In this document: positions 1-8,475 of the stretch, one piece after another | How positions within the stretch are numbered: position 1 is the first letter of the stretch | Layout of the letters: each line of letters opens with the position of its first letter | The notes under the pieces: generated by a model | Databases searched by the model: none | What the model was told of the DNA's origin: nothing | Seen by the model: only the letters and a program-made list of their open reading frames with translations | Made by a program: the position numbers and the translations under genes | Assembly (NCBI RefSeq): GCF_003967355.1 | Contig: NZ_BIFH01000057.1 | Coordinates: forward strand, 1,137-53,390 | Direction of reading: 5' to 3' | DNA length: 52,254 bases | Source: Embleya hyalina | GTDB taxonomy: Bacteria > Actinomycetota > Actinomycetes > Streptomycetales > Streptomycetaceae

Positions 1-1
1 G

Positions 2-295
2 GTGAGCAACACGGCCGTCTCACCGCAAGCCCGGAGTCTCGGAACCCCGCACGCCGCCGCCGGCCCACCCCGCGACCCGGACCAGCCCCGCACCGGCCAC
101 CCGCAACCCAAAGCCCAACGCCCGCCGAAAAAGACCCGACCCACCCGGAAACGCACGCCCGGCGAACCCGACCCGACCGCCCACCCCGCCCGCCGCTGCA
201 GGCCGCTTTTCAGTGAGCGACGCGCCCGTCTCGCCGAAAGCCCCCGCCCCGGAGCCCCGCACGCCGCCGGCGGCCCACCCCACGACCCTGGCCGG
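2..295. repeat. Imperfect direct repeat pair, non-coding
   Basis: Two copies of an approximately 80-bp sequence lie at about 2-82 and 213-295. Each begins GTGAGC(A/G)AC and runs through a shared block, CCCCGCACGCCGCC, followed by GGCCCACCCC. The DNA between and after them is C-rich and encodes only low-complexity Pro/Arg strings in any frame, so I see no gene in positions 1-445. The repeats may be a tandem duplication of an intergenic segment or the tail of something outside the window. Confidence 0.5.
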
Positions 296-343
296 CCCCG
301 CTCCACCCCTCCCTCCCGCCCCCGTGCCAACCGTTCGCCTCCC

Positions 344-372
344 TTGAATAGTTCACCAGGTTAAGTTACAAC
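344..372 (+). promoter_or_regulatory. Possible promoter of the amidohydrolase gene
   Basis: TTGAAT (344-349) and TACAAC (367-372) are separated by 17 bp, a plausible vegetative spacing. A short inverted repeat, GTTAC-N5-GTAAC (365-379), overlaps the -10 region and could be an operator. The -10 hexamer does not end in T, so this is a weak call. Confidence 0.3.
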
Positions 373-445
373 ACGTAACGTAAATCCACAGGGGCGCTGG
401 CAATCCGGCACAGGTAATCCGGCACAAGTGATAGGGAGAAGGCCC

Positions 446-2146
446 ATGGCCGATCTGCTCGTACGCGGAGGCACTGTCGTCGACGGGACCGGAGCGCCTC
501 CTACCCCCGCCGACGTGCGGATCAGGGGCGGCGTGATCGTCGAGGTCGGGCCCGGGCTGGTCCCGGTCGGGAACGGTGAGCGGGTCGTCGAGGCGGACGG
601 GGCCTATGTCGCCCCCGGGTTCATCGAGGCGCATACGCACGTCGACGGGGCCATGTGGTGGAACCCGGATCTGGATCCGCTGCCCGCCTACGGCACCACC
701 ACCGTCGTGTTCGGCAACTGCGGGATGTCGGTGGCGCCGTTGCGGGAGAGTGCACGTGGGCCCGTGCTCGATCTGTTCTGCTTCCTGGAGGACCTTCCGC
801 TCTCCGCCTTCCAGGACAAGGTGCCGTGGACGTGGGAGCGCTGGCCGGAGTACCGCCGCGCGGTCGAGGGGCAGGCGGTATCGGTCAACGTGGCCGGGTT
901 CGTCGGGCATCTGACCCTGCGCACCACGGTGATGGGCGCGGAGGCGTCCTGGGCGCGTGCGGCGACCGCCGAGGAGATCGCCGAGATGGCCGCGCTGCTT
1001 GACGAGTCGTTGACTCATGGAGCTATCGGCTTGTCGACCAATGTCTTCGACAAGGACCGCTACCTCGAGCCCGTGCCCACGCGGCTCGCCGAGGACGCCG
1101 AGTTCGAGGCGCTGGCCGACGTACTCGCCCGGCACCCCGGGGCCACCCTCCAACTGATCACCCGGTTCAACGAACCGGACAACATCGACGCCGACGTGGA
1201 GCGCTTCGCCCGCATCTGCAAGCCGCGCGGGATCCGGGCCCAGTGGACCGCCATCCCGTCCACCGTTCGGGAGGACTACCTGCGCGAACAGACCATCGCG
1301 CTGCACCGCAGGCTGCGCGCCGAGGGCGTCGACTTCTGGCCCAACGTGCCGCACAAACCGCTGGAGCCGTTCTTCAATTTCGAGCGTGCGCTCACCTTCC
1401 AGCGGGTCGCCGCGTGGAACCACTGGATCAACGGTCCGGCCGAGACCAAGCTCGCCACCCTGGCCGATCCGCAGTGGCGGGCCCAGGCCCGCGAGGACTG
1501 GGACAACCGGGTCTCGTCGTCGACATCTCGACTGGATCGTCCCGAGTCGCTGATCCTGGCCATCTCGGAGACCGGGCACGGCCCGCTGGGCATCTCGCTC
1601 AAGGAGTACGCCGACCGGGAGGGGCTGCACATCTCCGACGCGCTGGCCACCTGGATCGGCCACAACGGGATCCTGTCCTGCCTGCGCGGCATCCCGGACG
1701 CGTTCGACGAGCCGGTCGTGGCCGGCCTGTTCGCCGAGCCGCACACGCTGACCAACATCAACGACTCCGGCGCGCACCTGCAACTGTTCTGCGGTTCCGG
1801 CGAGAACGTCTACCTGCTCACCCGCTACGTGCGCGACACCGGCCTGCTGAGCGTCGAGCAGGCGGTGCACAACCTCACCGGCAAGCTCGCCGGCTTCTTC
1901 GGCCTGGGCGACCGGGGCGTGATCGCCCCCGGCCTGGCCGGCGACCTCGTGGTGTTCGCGCTCGACGAGATCGAGGTGCGGCCCGAGGAGAAGCGCTACG
2001 ACAATCCGGACGGCTCGTGGCGCTTCACGCGCGGACCGGCCGGGGTACGGGCCACCATCGTGCGCGGCGTGCCCACCGTGCTCGACGCCGAGCCCACCGG
2101 GGAGCGGCCGGGCACGATGGTCGGACTTGTCTCGTTGCCCGACTGA
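446..2146 (+). CDS. N-acyl-D-amino-acid deacylase-family amidohydrolase
   Basis: This is a metal-dependent hydrolase of the amidohydrolase 3 / D-aminoacylase group (COG3653 type), which removes acyl groups from N-acyl-D-amino acids or opens related cyclic amides in the cytoplasm. The protein is 566 residues. The N-terminal beta strands (LLVRGGTVVDGTG) are followed by the metal-binding HTHVD of the TIM barrel (about residue 60), then GTTTVVFGNCGMS, which is typical of the family. A late conserved INDSGAHLQ segment and a C-terminal APGLAGDLVVF beta sandwich close the fold. ATG 446 is preferred over GTG 428 because AGGGAG lies about 8 bp upstream of it. A hairpin terminator follows at 2179. The exact substrate cannot be read from sequence; the family assignment is firm. 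Confidence 0.85.
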   Translation: MADLLVRGGTVVDGTGAPPTPADVRIRGGVIVEVGPGLVPVGNGERVVEADGAYVAPGFIEAHTHVDGAMWWNPDLDPLPAYGTTTVVFGNCGMSVAPLRESARGPVLDLFCFLEDLPLSAFQDKVPWTWERWPEYRRAVEGQAVSVNVAGFVGHLTLRTTVMGAEASWARAATAEEIAEMAALLDESLTHGAIGLSTNVFDKDRYLEPVPTRLAEDAEFEALADVLARHPGATLQLITRFNEPDNIDADVERFARICKPRGIRAQWTAIPSTVREDYLREQTIALHRRLRAEGVDFWPNVPHKPLEPFFNFERALTFQRVAAWNHWINGPAETKLATLADPQWRAQAREDWDNRVSSSTSRLDRPESLILAISETGHGPLGISLKEYADREGLHISDALATWIGHNGILSCLRGIPDAFDEPVVAGLFAEPHTLTNINDSGAHLQLFCGSGENVYLLTRYVRDTGLLSVEQAVHNLTGKLAGFFGLGDRGVIAPGLAGDLVVFALDEIEVRPEEKRYDNPDGSWRFTRGPAGVRATIVRGVPTVLDAEPTGERPGTMVGLVSLPD

Positions 2147-2178
2147 CGGAACGTCACATAACTCCCCTTACCCTTGGA

Positions 2179-2220
2179 ACACGGCGGCGGGTCACCGATC
2201 CTCCGCCGTGTCACGGTTTT
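2179..2220 (+). terminator. Rho-independent terminator after the amidohydrolase
   Basis: A perfect 9-bp stem, ACACGGCGG (2179-2187) with CCGCCGTGT (2203-2211), has a 15-nt loop and is followed by CACGGTTTT. It lies 33 bp after the stop codon. Confidence 0.7.
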
Positions 2221-2540
2221 GTGACGATCCGGCCTGGCCTTCACCATGGGGCAGGCGCCACAGGGACGCTACGGCCAACGTGATCGATGCCACGGACCGC
2301 GTACGGGGAGCGGGACCCGGGGCCTCTTCACAGCGGGCATGCGCGGAGGGCAACCTTGTGGATACGGGCAACCGGTTCCACGACCGAAAATGGCTCGATC
2401 AGCGTCCGAAATACGCTGGTTTGGGCAATGTCGGTACGTCGTGAGCAATCACCGCCGGAAGCGCGATGGCCCTCCGTCTAGGTAGCATCCGCCGAGTGCC
2501 GCCCGTTACCGACGGGCACGCCCCCCGACAAAGGTTCTCG
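2221..2540. other. Intergenic region upstream of psd
   Basis: This is about 320 bp with no convincing gene on either strand; the open frames lack the G/C-ending codon pattern of the neighbours. It must hold the psd-pssA promoter. A TAGGTAGCAT stretch near 2480-2490 could be the -10 region, but no good -35 is visible at the right spacing. Confidence 0.4.
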
Positions 2541-3203
2541 ATGAGTGACGATTCCCCCTCGCCGGCTTCGGCGGGGTTCGTGCCGACGCAACGGCCGCGC
2601 CTGGCCAAGGGAGCTTCTCCCTGGCTGGTGCCGACGGCCGTGACCGGCGCGTTGACCGGTTTGGCCGCACTGCGCAACCGGCGCTGGGCCCTCGCGGCCG
2701 TGCCGACGCTGGCGCTCACCGGTGGCATGCTGTGGTTCTTCCGTGACCCGGAGCGCGTCATCGGCGACGGCGTGATCGCCTCGGCCGACGGCGTGGTCCA
2801 GAGCATCGACCCCTGGCCCGACGGCCGCACCCGGGTCGCGACGTTCATGAGCCCGTTGAACGTGCACGTGAACCGTGCGCCGCTCGACGGCGTCGTGAAG
2901 TCCGTGGAGCACAAGGCCGGCGGATTCGTTCCGGCGTTCAACAAGGAAAGCGAACACAACGAGCGCGTTGTGTGGATCTTCGACACCGCGATCGGCGACG
3001 TGGAGCTGGTGCAGATCGCCGGCACCGTCGCACGGCGCATCGTGCCGTACCTGGAGCCGGGTACCGAGGTCGCCCGCGGCGACCGCATCGGCCTGATCCG
3101 GTTCGGCTCGCGCGTGGACGTGTACCTGCCGCCGGGCGTCGAGCCCGCGGTGACCGTGGGACAACGGACGACGGCGGGAGAGACACGTCTTGACCGGGAC
3201 TGA
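2541..3203 (+). CDS. psd: Phosphatidylserine decarboxylase (short type)
   Basis: This pyruvoyl enzyme converts phosphatidylserine to phosphatidylethanolamine at the membrane. The 220-residue protein is of the short actinobacterial/archaeal-like class. An N-terminal membrane-associated stretch (about residues 30-70, ending WFFRDPER) is followed by the diagnostic FMSPLNVHVNRAP and, near the C-terminus, RFGSRVDVYLP. The Gly-Ser in FGSR is the self-cleavage site at which the serine becomes the pyruvoyl group. The start ATG 2541 (MSDDSP) is chosen over an upstream in-frame ATG at 2466, which would only add a non-conserved Arg-rich leader. The 3' end overlaps pssA by 14 bp, so the two consecutive steps of PE synthesis are co-transcribed and probably translationally coupled. 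Confidence 0.93.
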   Translation: MSDDSPSPASAGFVPTQRPRLAKGASPWLVPTAVTGALTGLAALRNRRWALAAVPTLALTGGMLWFFRDPERVIGDGVIASADGVVQSIDPWPDGRTRVATFMSPLNVHVNRAPLDGVVKSVEHKAGGFVPAFNKESEHNERVVWIFDTAIGDVELVQIAGTVARRIVPYLEPGTEVARGDRIGLIRFGSRVDVYLPPGVEPAVTVGQRTTAGETRLDRD

Positions 3204-4038
3204 CTACGACGATACGGCCGACCTGGATGTCGCCGAGCTGAACATCCTGGGCACCCCGGTCGAGGACGATCCGCAGGCGTGCCTGTCCTCGCGGATCTCG
3301 GTCGCCGACGTGCTCACGCTGGGCAACGCGGCCTGCGGGTTCATGGCGATCTACTTCCTCGCCTGCTCGGTGATGGCGCAGCGCGGCGGCGACGTCGGCG
3401 TCTCGGCCGAGCGCGGCATGGCGGCGGCCGTCGTGCTGATGCTGGTCGGCGCGTTGTGCGACCTGTGTGACGGCATGGTCGCCCGCAAGCTGCGGATGTC
3501 CTCGCTCGGCGCGCAGCTGGACAACCTCGCGGACGTGATCACCTTCGGTGTCGCGCCGGCGTTCTTCGTGGTCACCTGGGCCGCCGTGCCGGTGAACGCG
3601 GGCCAGGCGCCGGCCGCGGTACTGGTGGCGCTGTCGGTACTGATCGCCGGTGTCCTGCGGCTGGCCAGATTCGCGACCACGCCGGGACGCCCGGGGGTGT
3701 TCCAGGGCATGCCCATCCCGATGGGCGCGATGACGGTCGTCTCGATCGTGCTGCTCGACCTGCCGTTCACGCCGGCCGCGGTGCTGATCGTGGCCGTGTC
3801 CGGGCTGATGGTCAGTCGGATCGAGTACCCCAAGCCGCAGGGCAACATGGCGATCCTGGTCATGGCCGGGATCGGGCTGAGCATGAGCTGCCTGATCGCC
3901 TGGGCGGCCGACGCGCCGGGCAGCGAGTGGATGCTCAACATGGGCGCGACCACCCAGGTCACCCTGGCCCTGCTCGTGCCCGCGATGGCGATGGCCCGCA
4001 AGGGCGTGGAGCGCATCGGCCTGCGGATGATCCGCTAG
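3190..4038 (+). CDS. pssA: CDP-diacylglycerol--serine O-phosphatidyltransferase
   Basis: This integral membrane enzyme makes phosphatidylserine from CDP-diacylglycerol and serine, feeding the decarboxylase encoded just upstream. The complete CDP-alcohol phosphotransferase signature is present at about residues 94-115: DG-x2-AR-x8-G-x3-D-x3-D (DGMVARKLR through LDNLAD). The 282-residue protein has about six to eight hydrophobic segments after a polar N-terminal tail of about 35 residues. It starts with TTG at 3190, inside the psd coding sequence, with GGGAG about 9 bp upstream. A strong hairpin lies after the stop. The order psd-pssA with overlap is common in actinobacteria. Confidence 0.93.
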   Translation: MTGTDYDDTADLDVAELNILGTPVEDDPQACLSSRISVADVLTLGNAACGFMAIYFLACSVMAQRGGDVGVSAERGMAAAVVLMLVGALCDLCDGMVARKLRMSSLGAQLDNLADVITFGVAPAFFVVTWAAVPVNAGQAPAAVLVALSVLIAGVLRLARFATTPGRPGVFQGMPIPMGAMTVVSIVLLDLPFTPAAVLIVAVSGLMVSRIEYPKPQGNMAILVMAGIGLSMSCLIAWAADAPGSEWMLNMGATTQVTLALLVPAMAMARKGVERIGLRMIR

Positions 4039-4056
4039 CACCCGCACCACCGCTTC

Positions 4057-4088
4057 GGACGCCGTCACCCCTCGGGGTGGCGGCGTCC
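4057..4088. terminator. Bidirectional terminator between pssA and recD2
   Basis: GGACGCCGTCACCCC (4057-4071) pairs with GGGGTGGCGGCGTCC (4074-4088) with one mismatch and a 2-nt loop. It sits between two convergent genes and could serve both. Confidence 0.75.
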
Positions 4089-4133
4089 GGCGTTTCCGGG
4101 CCCGGAGCCCGGCCACCGGGGCCCGGCCCACCC

Positions 4134-6389
4134 CTACCGCAACCGGTGCGCCAGCCCCGTGAACCGTTTGCCCGCCGACACCGTCCGCACCGCCTGGCCG
4201 AGCGCGCGCCGCGAGCCGACCAGGACCACCAGGCGCTTGGCGCGGGTGATCGCGGTATAGAGCAGATTGCGCTGGAGCATCATCCAGGCGCCCGTGGTCA
4301 CCGGCACCACCACCGCCGGATACTCGCTGCCCTGGGAGCGGTGGATGGTCACCGCGTACGCGTGCGACAGCTCGTCGAGTTCGGCGAAGTCGTAGTCGAC
4401 CTCCTCGTCCTCCTCGGTGCGCACCACCAGCTTCTGCTCTTCGGGGGACAGCGCGATCACCACCCCGCCGGTGCCGTTGAAGACGCCGTTGGCGCCCTTG
4501 TCGTAGTTGTTGCGGATCTGGGTGACCTTGTCGCCGACCCGGAAGACGCGCCCGCCGAACCGCTTCTCCGGCAGGCCCTCGCGCGAGGGGGTGAGCGCCT
4601 GCTGGAGCAGCAGGTTGAGCGCGCCGGCGCCGGCGGGGCCGCGGTGCATCGGGGCGAGCACCTGGATGTCGCGGCGCGGGTCCAGACCGAACTTGCGCGG
4701 GATGCGCCGGGCGACCACGTCCACGGTCAGCGTGGCCGCGTCCTCGGTCTCCTCGGCCGGGAACAGGAAGAAGTCGCTCAGCCCGTCGGTGAGCGGCGGG
4801 CGGCCGGCGTTGATCCGGTGTGCGTTGGTCACCACGCCCGACTGCTGGGCCTGGCGGAAGATCTGGGTCAACCGCACCCGGGGCACCCGCTCGGCCGCGA
4901 GCAAATCGCGGAGCACCTCGCCGGCGCCGACGCTGGGCAACTGGTCCACGTCGCCCACGAACAACACGTGCGCGCCGGCCGGTATCGCCTTGATCAGCTT
5001 GTTCGCGAGCAGCAGGTCCAGCATCGACGCCTCGTCGACCACCACGAGGTCGGCGTCGAGCGGCTTGTCCTGGTCGTAGGCCGCGTTGCCGCCGGGCTGG
5101 AGCTGCAACAGCCGGTGCACGGTGGCCGCTTCGCACCCGGTCAGCTCGGCGAGCCGCTTGGCGGCCCGGCCGGTGGGCGCGGCCAGGATCACCTTCGCGC
5201 CGCGCGCGCGGGCCAGTTCGACCACGGATCGTACGGTGAAGCTCTTGCCGCAGCCCGGGCCGCCGGTGAGCACCGCGACCTTGCCGGTCAGCGCGAGCCG
5301 TACGGCCTGCTCCTGCTCGGGCGCCAGCGCCGTGCCGGTCCGGCCGCGCAGCCAGGTCAGCGCCCGGGGCCAGTCCAGGTCGGCGAACGCGGCCAGCCGG
5401 TCCTCGCGCGCGCCCAGCAACGCGCGCACCCGCCCGGCGAGGGAGAGTTCGGCGCGGTGGAACGGCACCAGGTAGACCGCCTGGACCGGATCCCCCTGGG
5501 TGCCGGACACGGTGACCGGGCCGGGCAGTTCCTCGCAGACCACGCCCTCCTCCCCGATCAGGTCGTTCAGGCAGCGCACCACGAGGTCGGAGGGCACGTC
5601 GAGGATCTTCACCGCCTCGGCGACCAGGACGTCGGCGGGCAGGTAGCAGTGGCCGCTGTCGGAGCCCTCGGACAGCGTGTACTGCAGGCCGGCCTTGATC
5701 CGCTGCGGCGCGTCGTGCGGTATCCCGACCGCCTTGGCGATCGCGTCGGCGGTCTTGAAGCCGATCCCCCACACGTCGGCGGCGAGCCGGTAGGGCTCGG
5801 TGCGCACCACGGTGATCGACGCGTCGCCGTACTCCTTGAAGATCCGCACCGCCGGGGAGGTGGAGATGCCGATGCCCTGGAGGAAGACCATCACCTCCTT
5901 GATCGCCTTCTGCTCCTCCCACGCGGCGGCGATCAGCTTGGTGCGCTTGGGACCCAGGCCCGGGACCTGGATGAGTTGGCCGGCGTCCTCGTCGATCACG
6001 TCGAGCGAGCGCACCCCGAAGTGCTCGACGATCCGGTCGGCGGTCTTGGGGCCGATGCCCTTGATCAGCCCGGAGCCGAGATAGCGGCGGATGCCCTGCA
6101 CGGTGGCCGGCAGCACGGTGCTGAACGATTCGACCTGGAACTGCTTGCCGAACTGCGGATGACTGCCCCACCGGCCGCGCATCCGGATCGACTCGCCGGG
6201 CTGCGCGCCGAGCAGCGCACCGACCACGGTGAGCAGTTCGGTGCCGCCGCGGCCGGTGTCCACCCGGGCGACGGTCCAGCCGTTCTCGTCGTTCTGGTAC
6301 GTGATGCGCTCCAGCACGGCCTCGAGGACGGCCCCTCCTTCGGCCCCGGTTTCCGGGCCGGGCGGTATCCCCGGCAGCGTGCTCGTCAT
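4134..6389 (-). CDS. recD2: RecD2-type ATP-dependent DNA helicase
   Basis: This superfamily 1B 5'-3' DNA helicase is of the RecD-like class found in organisms that lack RecBCD partners; it acts in genome maintenance. The 751-residue protein begins with an OB-like N-terminal domain (VLERITYQNDENGWTVARV). A helix-hairpin-helix region follows at about residues 105-165 (GLIKGIGPKTADRIVEHFG). Walker A (LTGGPGCGKSFT, about residue 373) and Walker B (VVVDEASMLD, about 450) come next. A C-terminal UvrD-like segment holds the SF1 motif TIHRSQGSEYPAVV (about 686). The length is normal for RecD2. It is convergent with pssA and divergent from the SRPBCC gene. Confidence 0.92.
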   Translation of the reverse strand: MTSTLPGIPPGPETGAEGGAVLEAVLERITYQNDENGWTVARVDTGRGGTELLTVVGALLGAQPGESIRMRGRWGSHPQFGKQFQVESFSTVLPATVQGIRRYLGSGLIKGIGPKTADRIVEHFGVRSLDVIDEDAGQLIQVPGLGPKRTKLIAAAWEEQKAIKEVMVFLQGIGISTSPAVRIFKEYGDASITVVRTEPYRLAADVWGIGFKTADAIAKAVGIPHDAPQRIKAGLQYTLSEGSDSGHCYLPADVLVAEAVKILDVPSDLVVRCLNDLIGEEGVVCEELPGPVTVSGTQGDPVQAVYLVPFHRAELSLAGRVRALLGAREDRLAAFADLDWPRALTWLRGRTGTALAPEQEQAVRLALTGKVAVLTGGPGCGKSFTVRSVVELARARGAKVILAAPTGRAAKRLAELTGCEAATVHRLLQLQPGGNAAYDQDKPLDADLVVVDEASMLDLLLANKLIKAIPAGAHVLFVGDVDQLPSVGAGEVLRDLLAAERVPRVRLTQIFRQAQQSGVVTNAHRINAGRPPLTDGLSDFFLFPAEETEDAATLTVDVVARRIPRKFGLDPRRDIQVLAPMHRGPAGAGALNLLLQQALTPSREGLPEKRFGGRVFRVGDKVTQIRNNYDKGANGVFNGTGGVVIALSPEEQKLVVRTEEDEEVDYDFAELDELSHAYAVTIHRSQGSEYPAVVVPVTTGAWMMLQRNLLYTAITRAKRLVVLVGSRRALGQAVRTVSAGKRFTGLAHRLR

Positions 6390-6426
6390 GCCGCCCGAGC
6401 GTAGTCAACGGGGGCGACATGAGAAC

Positions 6427-6440
6427 TAGAACACGTTCTC
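6427..6440. promoter_or_regulatory. KstR-like operator (TAGAACACGTTCTC)
   Basis: The 14-mer matches the published actinobacterial KstR consensus TNNAACNNGTTNNA except at the last base. Its core, AGAAC-AC-GTTCT, is an inverted repeat. It lies 20 bp upstream of the -35 of the SRPBCC gene and 38 bp upstream of the recD2 start, so a TetR-type regulator bound here could affect either gene. It is not a canonical LexA box, which would need GAAC-N4-GTTC. Confidence 0.45.
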
Positions 6441-6459
6441 TTTTTGCTTCCCGACACCA

Positions 6460-6488
6460 TTGACTGTGTCACATATCGGCGGTACGTT
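6460..6488 (+). promoter_or_regulatory. Promoter of the SRPBCC gene
   Basis: TTGACT (6460-6465) and TACGTT (6483-6488) are separated by 17 bp, close to the housekeeping sigma consensus of actinomycetes. The predicted transcript would start near 6495, giving a leader of about 65 nt. Confidence 0.6.
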
Positions 6489-6559
6489 CCGTGCACTCCA
6501 TGCTCCGAGCCGCAAGCTCTCCGCAGATCGAAACAGATCGAAACCGTGAGGACACACGC

Positions 6560-6988
6560 ATGCCCGTCATCAACGAGCAGGTCGAGGTCGCTGCCAGTCC
6601 CGAGGCCGTGTGGGCGAAGCTGACCGACTACAGCGTCTTCGGCGAATGGATGGTCCCGCACGTCGAGTTCCCGAACGGCGCCCCGGAGAAGCTCGAAGCC
6701 GGCGTGGCGTACGACGAGAAGATGAAGCTGATGGGCTTCCCGGCGGACATCAAGTGGACGATCAAGGACGTCGAGGCGGGCAAGTCCCTCGCGCTCGACG
6801 GCAAGGGCCCGATGGGCGTGATCATGACCGAGATCTTCATCGTCGAGGCGTCCGGCGACGGTTCGATCCTGCGGATCGAGTCCGAGGTCAAGGGCGGCGC
6901 GGTGCAGATGATGGCCGGCAAGGTCACCAAGGCCACCCAGGAGGCGCTGATCGAGTCGCTGGCCAAGTTCGCCGCGCTCGTCAAGTAA
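6560..6988 (+). CDS. SRPBCC-family (START-like) small-ligand binding protein
   Basis: This 142-residue protein has the polyketide-cyclase/SRPBCC fold, a helix-grip cavity that binds hydrophobic ligands. The typical opening strand-helix (INEQVEVAASPEAVWAKLTDY) leads into FGEWMVPHVEF, and the C-terminal long helix (KVTKATQEALIESLAKFAAL) closes the cavity. ATG 6560 is chosen because GTGAGGA lies about 8 bp upstream and the homology-like region begins there; an in-frame GTG at 6491 falls on the predicted transcription start. It is a single-gene unit between a good promoter and a 21-bp stem terminator. The ligand is unknown. The KstR-like box upstream suggests a link to lipid or steroid metabolism, but that is inference. 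Confidence 0.8.
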   Translation: MPVINEQVEVAASPEAVWAKLTDYSVFGEWMVPHVEFPNGAPEKLEAGVAYDEKMKLMGFPADIKWTIKDVEAGKSLALDGKGPMGVIMTEIFIVEASGDGSILRIESEVKGGAVQMMAGKVTKATQEALIESLAKFAALVK

Positions 6989-7001
6989 CTCCCCGCACAC
7001 C

Positions 7002-7056
7002 ACGCACGACGACCACCCGCCCCGGACACGCACCCGGGCGGGTGGTCGTCGTGCGT
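7002..7056 (+). terminator. Strong hairpin terminator
   Basis: Two 21-nt arms (7002-7022 and 7036-7056) are perfectly complementary around a 13-nt loop. There is no U tract, as is usual for high-GC actinomycetes. It lies 14 bp after the SRPBCC stop codon. Confidence 0.8.
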
Positions 7057-7137
7057 CCTGGGTCGCGCCCGCTCGCGGCGCCCGCCTGGAACAATGGCGG
7101 TCCGTCGTCGATCGCCGCACCCCCGGAGGAACCTGAC

Positions 7138-8475
7138 GTGCCGTCAACTTCCGCCCACTTCCCGTGGGCCCTGCACCGGACCAGGCTCGCCAACGGTCTG
7201 CGTGTGGTGGTCTGCCCCGACACCACGGTGCCGCTCGCCGCGGTCAACCTCTGGTACGACGTGGGTTCGCGGCACGAGGTGGAGGGCAAGCACGGCTTCG
7301 CCCACCTCTTCGAGCACCTGATGTTCGAGGGCTCGGCACACGTCGACAAGGGCGGCCACTTCGCCGCCGTCGAGGGCTGCGGCGGCGACGGCATCAACGC
7401 CTCGACCAACCCGGACCGGACCAACTACTACCAGACGGTGCCCTCGGGCCGGCTCGACCTCGCGCTGTGGCTGGAGGCCGACCGGATGGGCTCGCTCGCG
7501 CTGACCCAGGAGACCCTGGACAACCAGCGCGAGGTGGTCAAGAACGAGCGCCGGCAGCGCTACGACAACGTGCCGTACGGGACCTGGAGCGAGGAGATGA
7601 CGGCCCTCGCCTACCCGGCGGGCCACCCCTACGCGACGTCCACGATCGGTTCGATGGAGGAGTTGGACAGCGCCGAACTGGCCGACTTCACCGCCTTCCA
7701 CGAGACCTACTACGCGCCGGACAACGCGGTGCTGACCGTGGTCGGGGACGTCGATCCGGAGCGGGTGGTCGCGCTCGCCGAACGCTACTTCGGCGGGATC
7801 GCCCCGCGCGGCTCCTTCCCGCAGCCCTCCCCCGACCCGCTGCCCGCCCGCTTCGGCGCCGGGCGGCACGTGACGGTGTATCGGGACGTACCCACACCGC
7901 GCCTGTTCCTGTGCCACCGGGCACCGCGCTTCGGCACCCCGGACGGGCCCGCCTCGACCGTGCTCGCGGCGGTCGTCGGGCGCGGCCGGGGCAGCCGGCT
8001 GTACCGCGAACTGGTCACCGCCCGCAACCTGGCCCAGTCCACCGGCGCGTTCCTGTCCGCGTGGGGCTACCTCAACCACGAGTCGGTCCTGATGGGCTCG
8101 TGCGCGCCGAGCGAGGGCACCGACCCCGGCGAACTCCTCGACGCGTATGTCGCGGTGTGCGACCGGGTGGCGGACGAGGGGGTGACCGAGGCCGAACTCG
8201 ACCGGGTCCGGGCGATGCTCGCCGGCGACTGGCTGCGCGAGTTGTCCACCGCCGGCGGCCGGGCCGACGCGATCGGCCGCTTCACCACACGATTCGGCGA
8301 CGCCGAGTCGATCCGCGACCACCTCGACCACCTGCTCGCGGTCACCACCGACGACGTGCGCCGCGTCGCCCGCGAGATCCTGCACGCGGACAACCGCATC
8401 GTGCTGGAGTTCCTGCCCGAGGCCGCCGAGGCGGGCGCCGGGATCGACACGGACGAGCCGGAGGCCGCCGCATGA
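7138..8475 (+). CDS. M16-family zinc metallopeptidase, catalytic subunit
   Basis: This is an insulinase/processing-peptidase family member of 445 residues. The inverted zinc motif HxxEH is intact (HLFEH, residues 56-60), and the third ligand is expected in VVKNERRQR about 75 residues later. The usual M16 N-domain precedes it (LANGLRVVVCPD...VNLWYDVGSRHE). The start is GTG 7138 with GGAGGA 7 bp upstream. No signal peptide is visible, so it is probably cytosolic. Its stop overlaps the start of the next gene (ATGA), which encodes a second M16 subunit lacking the zinc motif. This active/inactive pairing is usual for bacterial M16B heterodimers that degrade or process peptides. Confidence 0.9.
   Translation: MPSTSAHFPWALHRTRLANGLRVVVCPDTTVPLAAVNLWYDVGSRHEVEGKHGFAHLFEHLMFEGSAHVDKGGHFAAVEGCGGDGINASTNPDRTNYYQTVPSGRLDLALWLEADRMGSLALTQETLDNQREVVKNERRQRYDNVPYGTWSEEMTALAYPAGHPYATSTIGSMEELDSAELADFTAFHETYYAPDNAVLTVVGDVDPERVVALAERYFGGIAPRGSFPQPSPDPLPARFGAGRHVTVYRDVPTPRLFLCHRAPRFGTPDGPASTVLAAVVGRGRGSRLYRELVTARNLAQSTGAFLSAWGYLNHESVLMGSCAPSEGTDPGELLDAYVAVCDRVADEGVTEAELDRVRAMLAGDWLRELSTAGGRADAIGRFTTRFGDAESIRDHLDHLLAVTTDDVRRVAREILHADNRIVLEFLPEAAEAGAGIDTDEPEAAA

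Noticed and set aside
2-364. 120-residue plus-strand open frame at the left edge
   Set aside because: It is low-complexity Pro/Arg/Ala sequence spanning a duplicated DNA block, with no family resemblance and no ribosome-binding site.
3927-6404. 825-residue plus-strand open frame opposite recD2
   Set aside because: It is antisense shadow with repetitive Gly/Arg/His/Gln content; RecD2 on the other strand has all its motifs.
2938-6420. Very long minus-strand open frame across pssA and recD2
   Set aside because: It is a high-GC shadow frame (Arg/Gly/Pro-rich) that overlaps two well-supported genes.
6421-6440. LexA/SOS box before recD2
   Set aside because: The GAAC and GTTC half-sites are 2 or 8 nt apart, not 4, so a KstR-like palindrome fits better.
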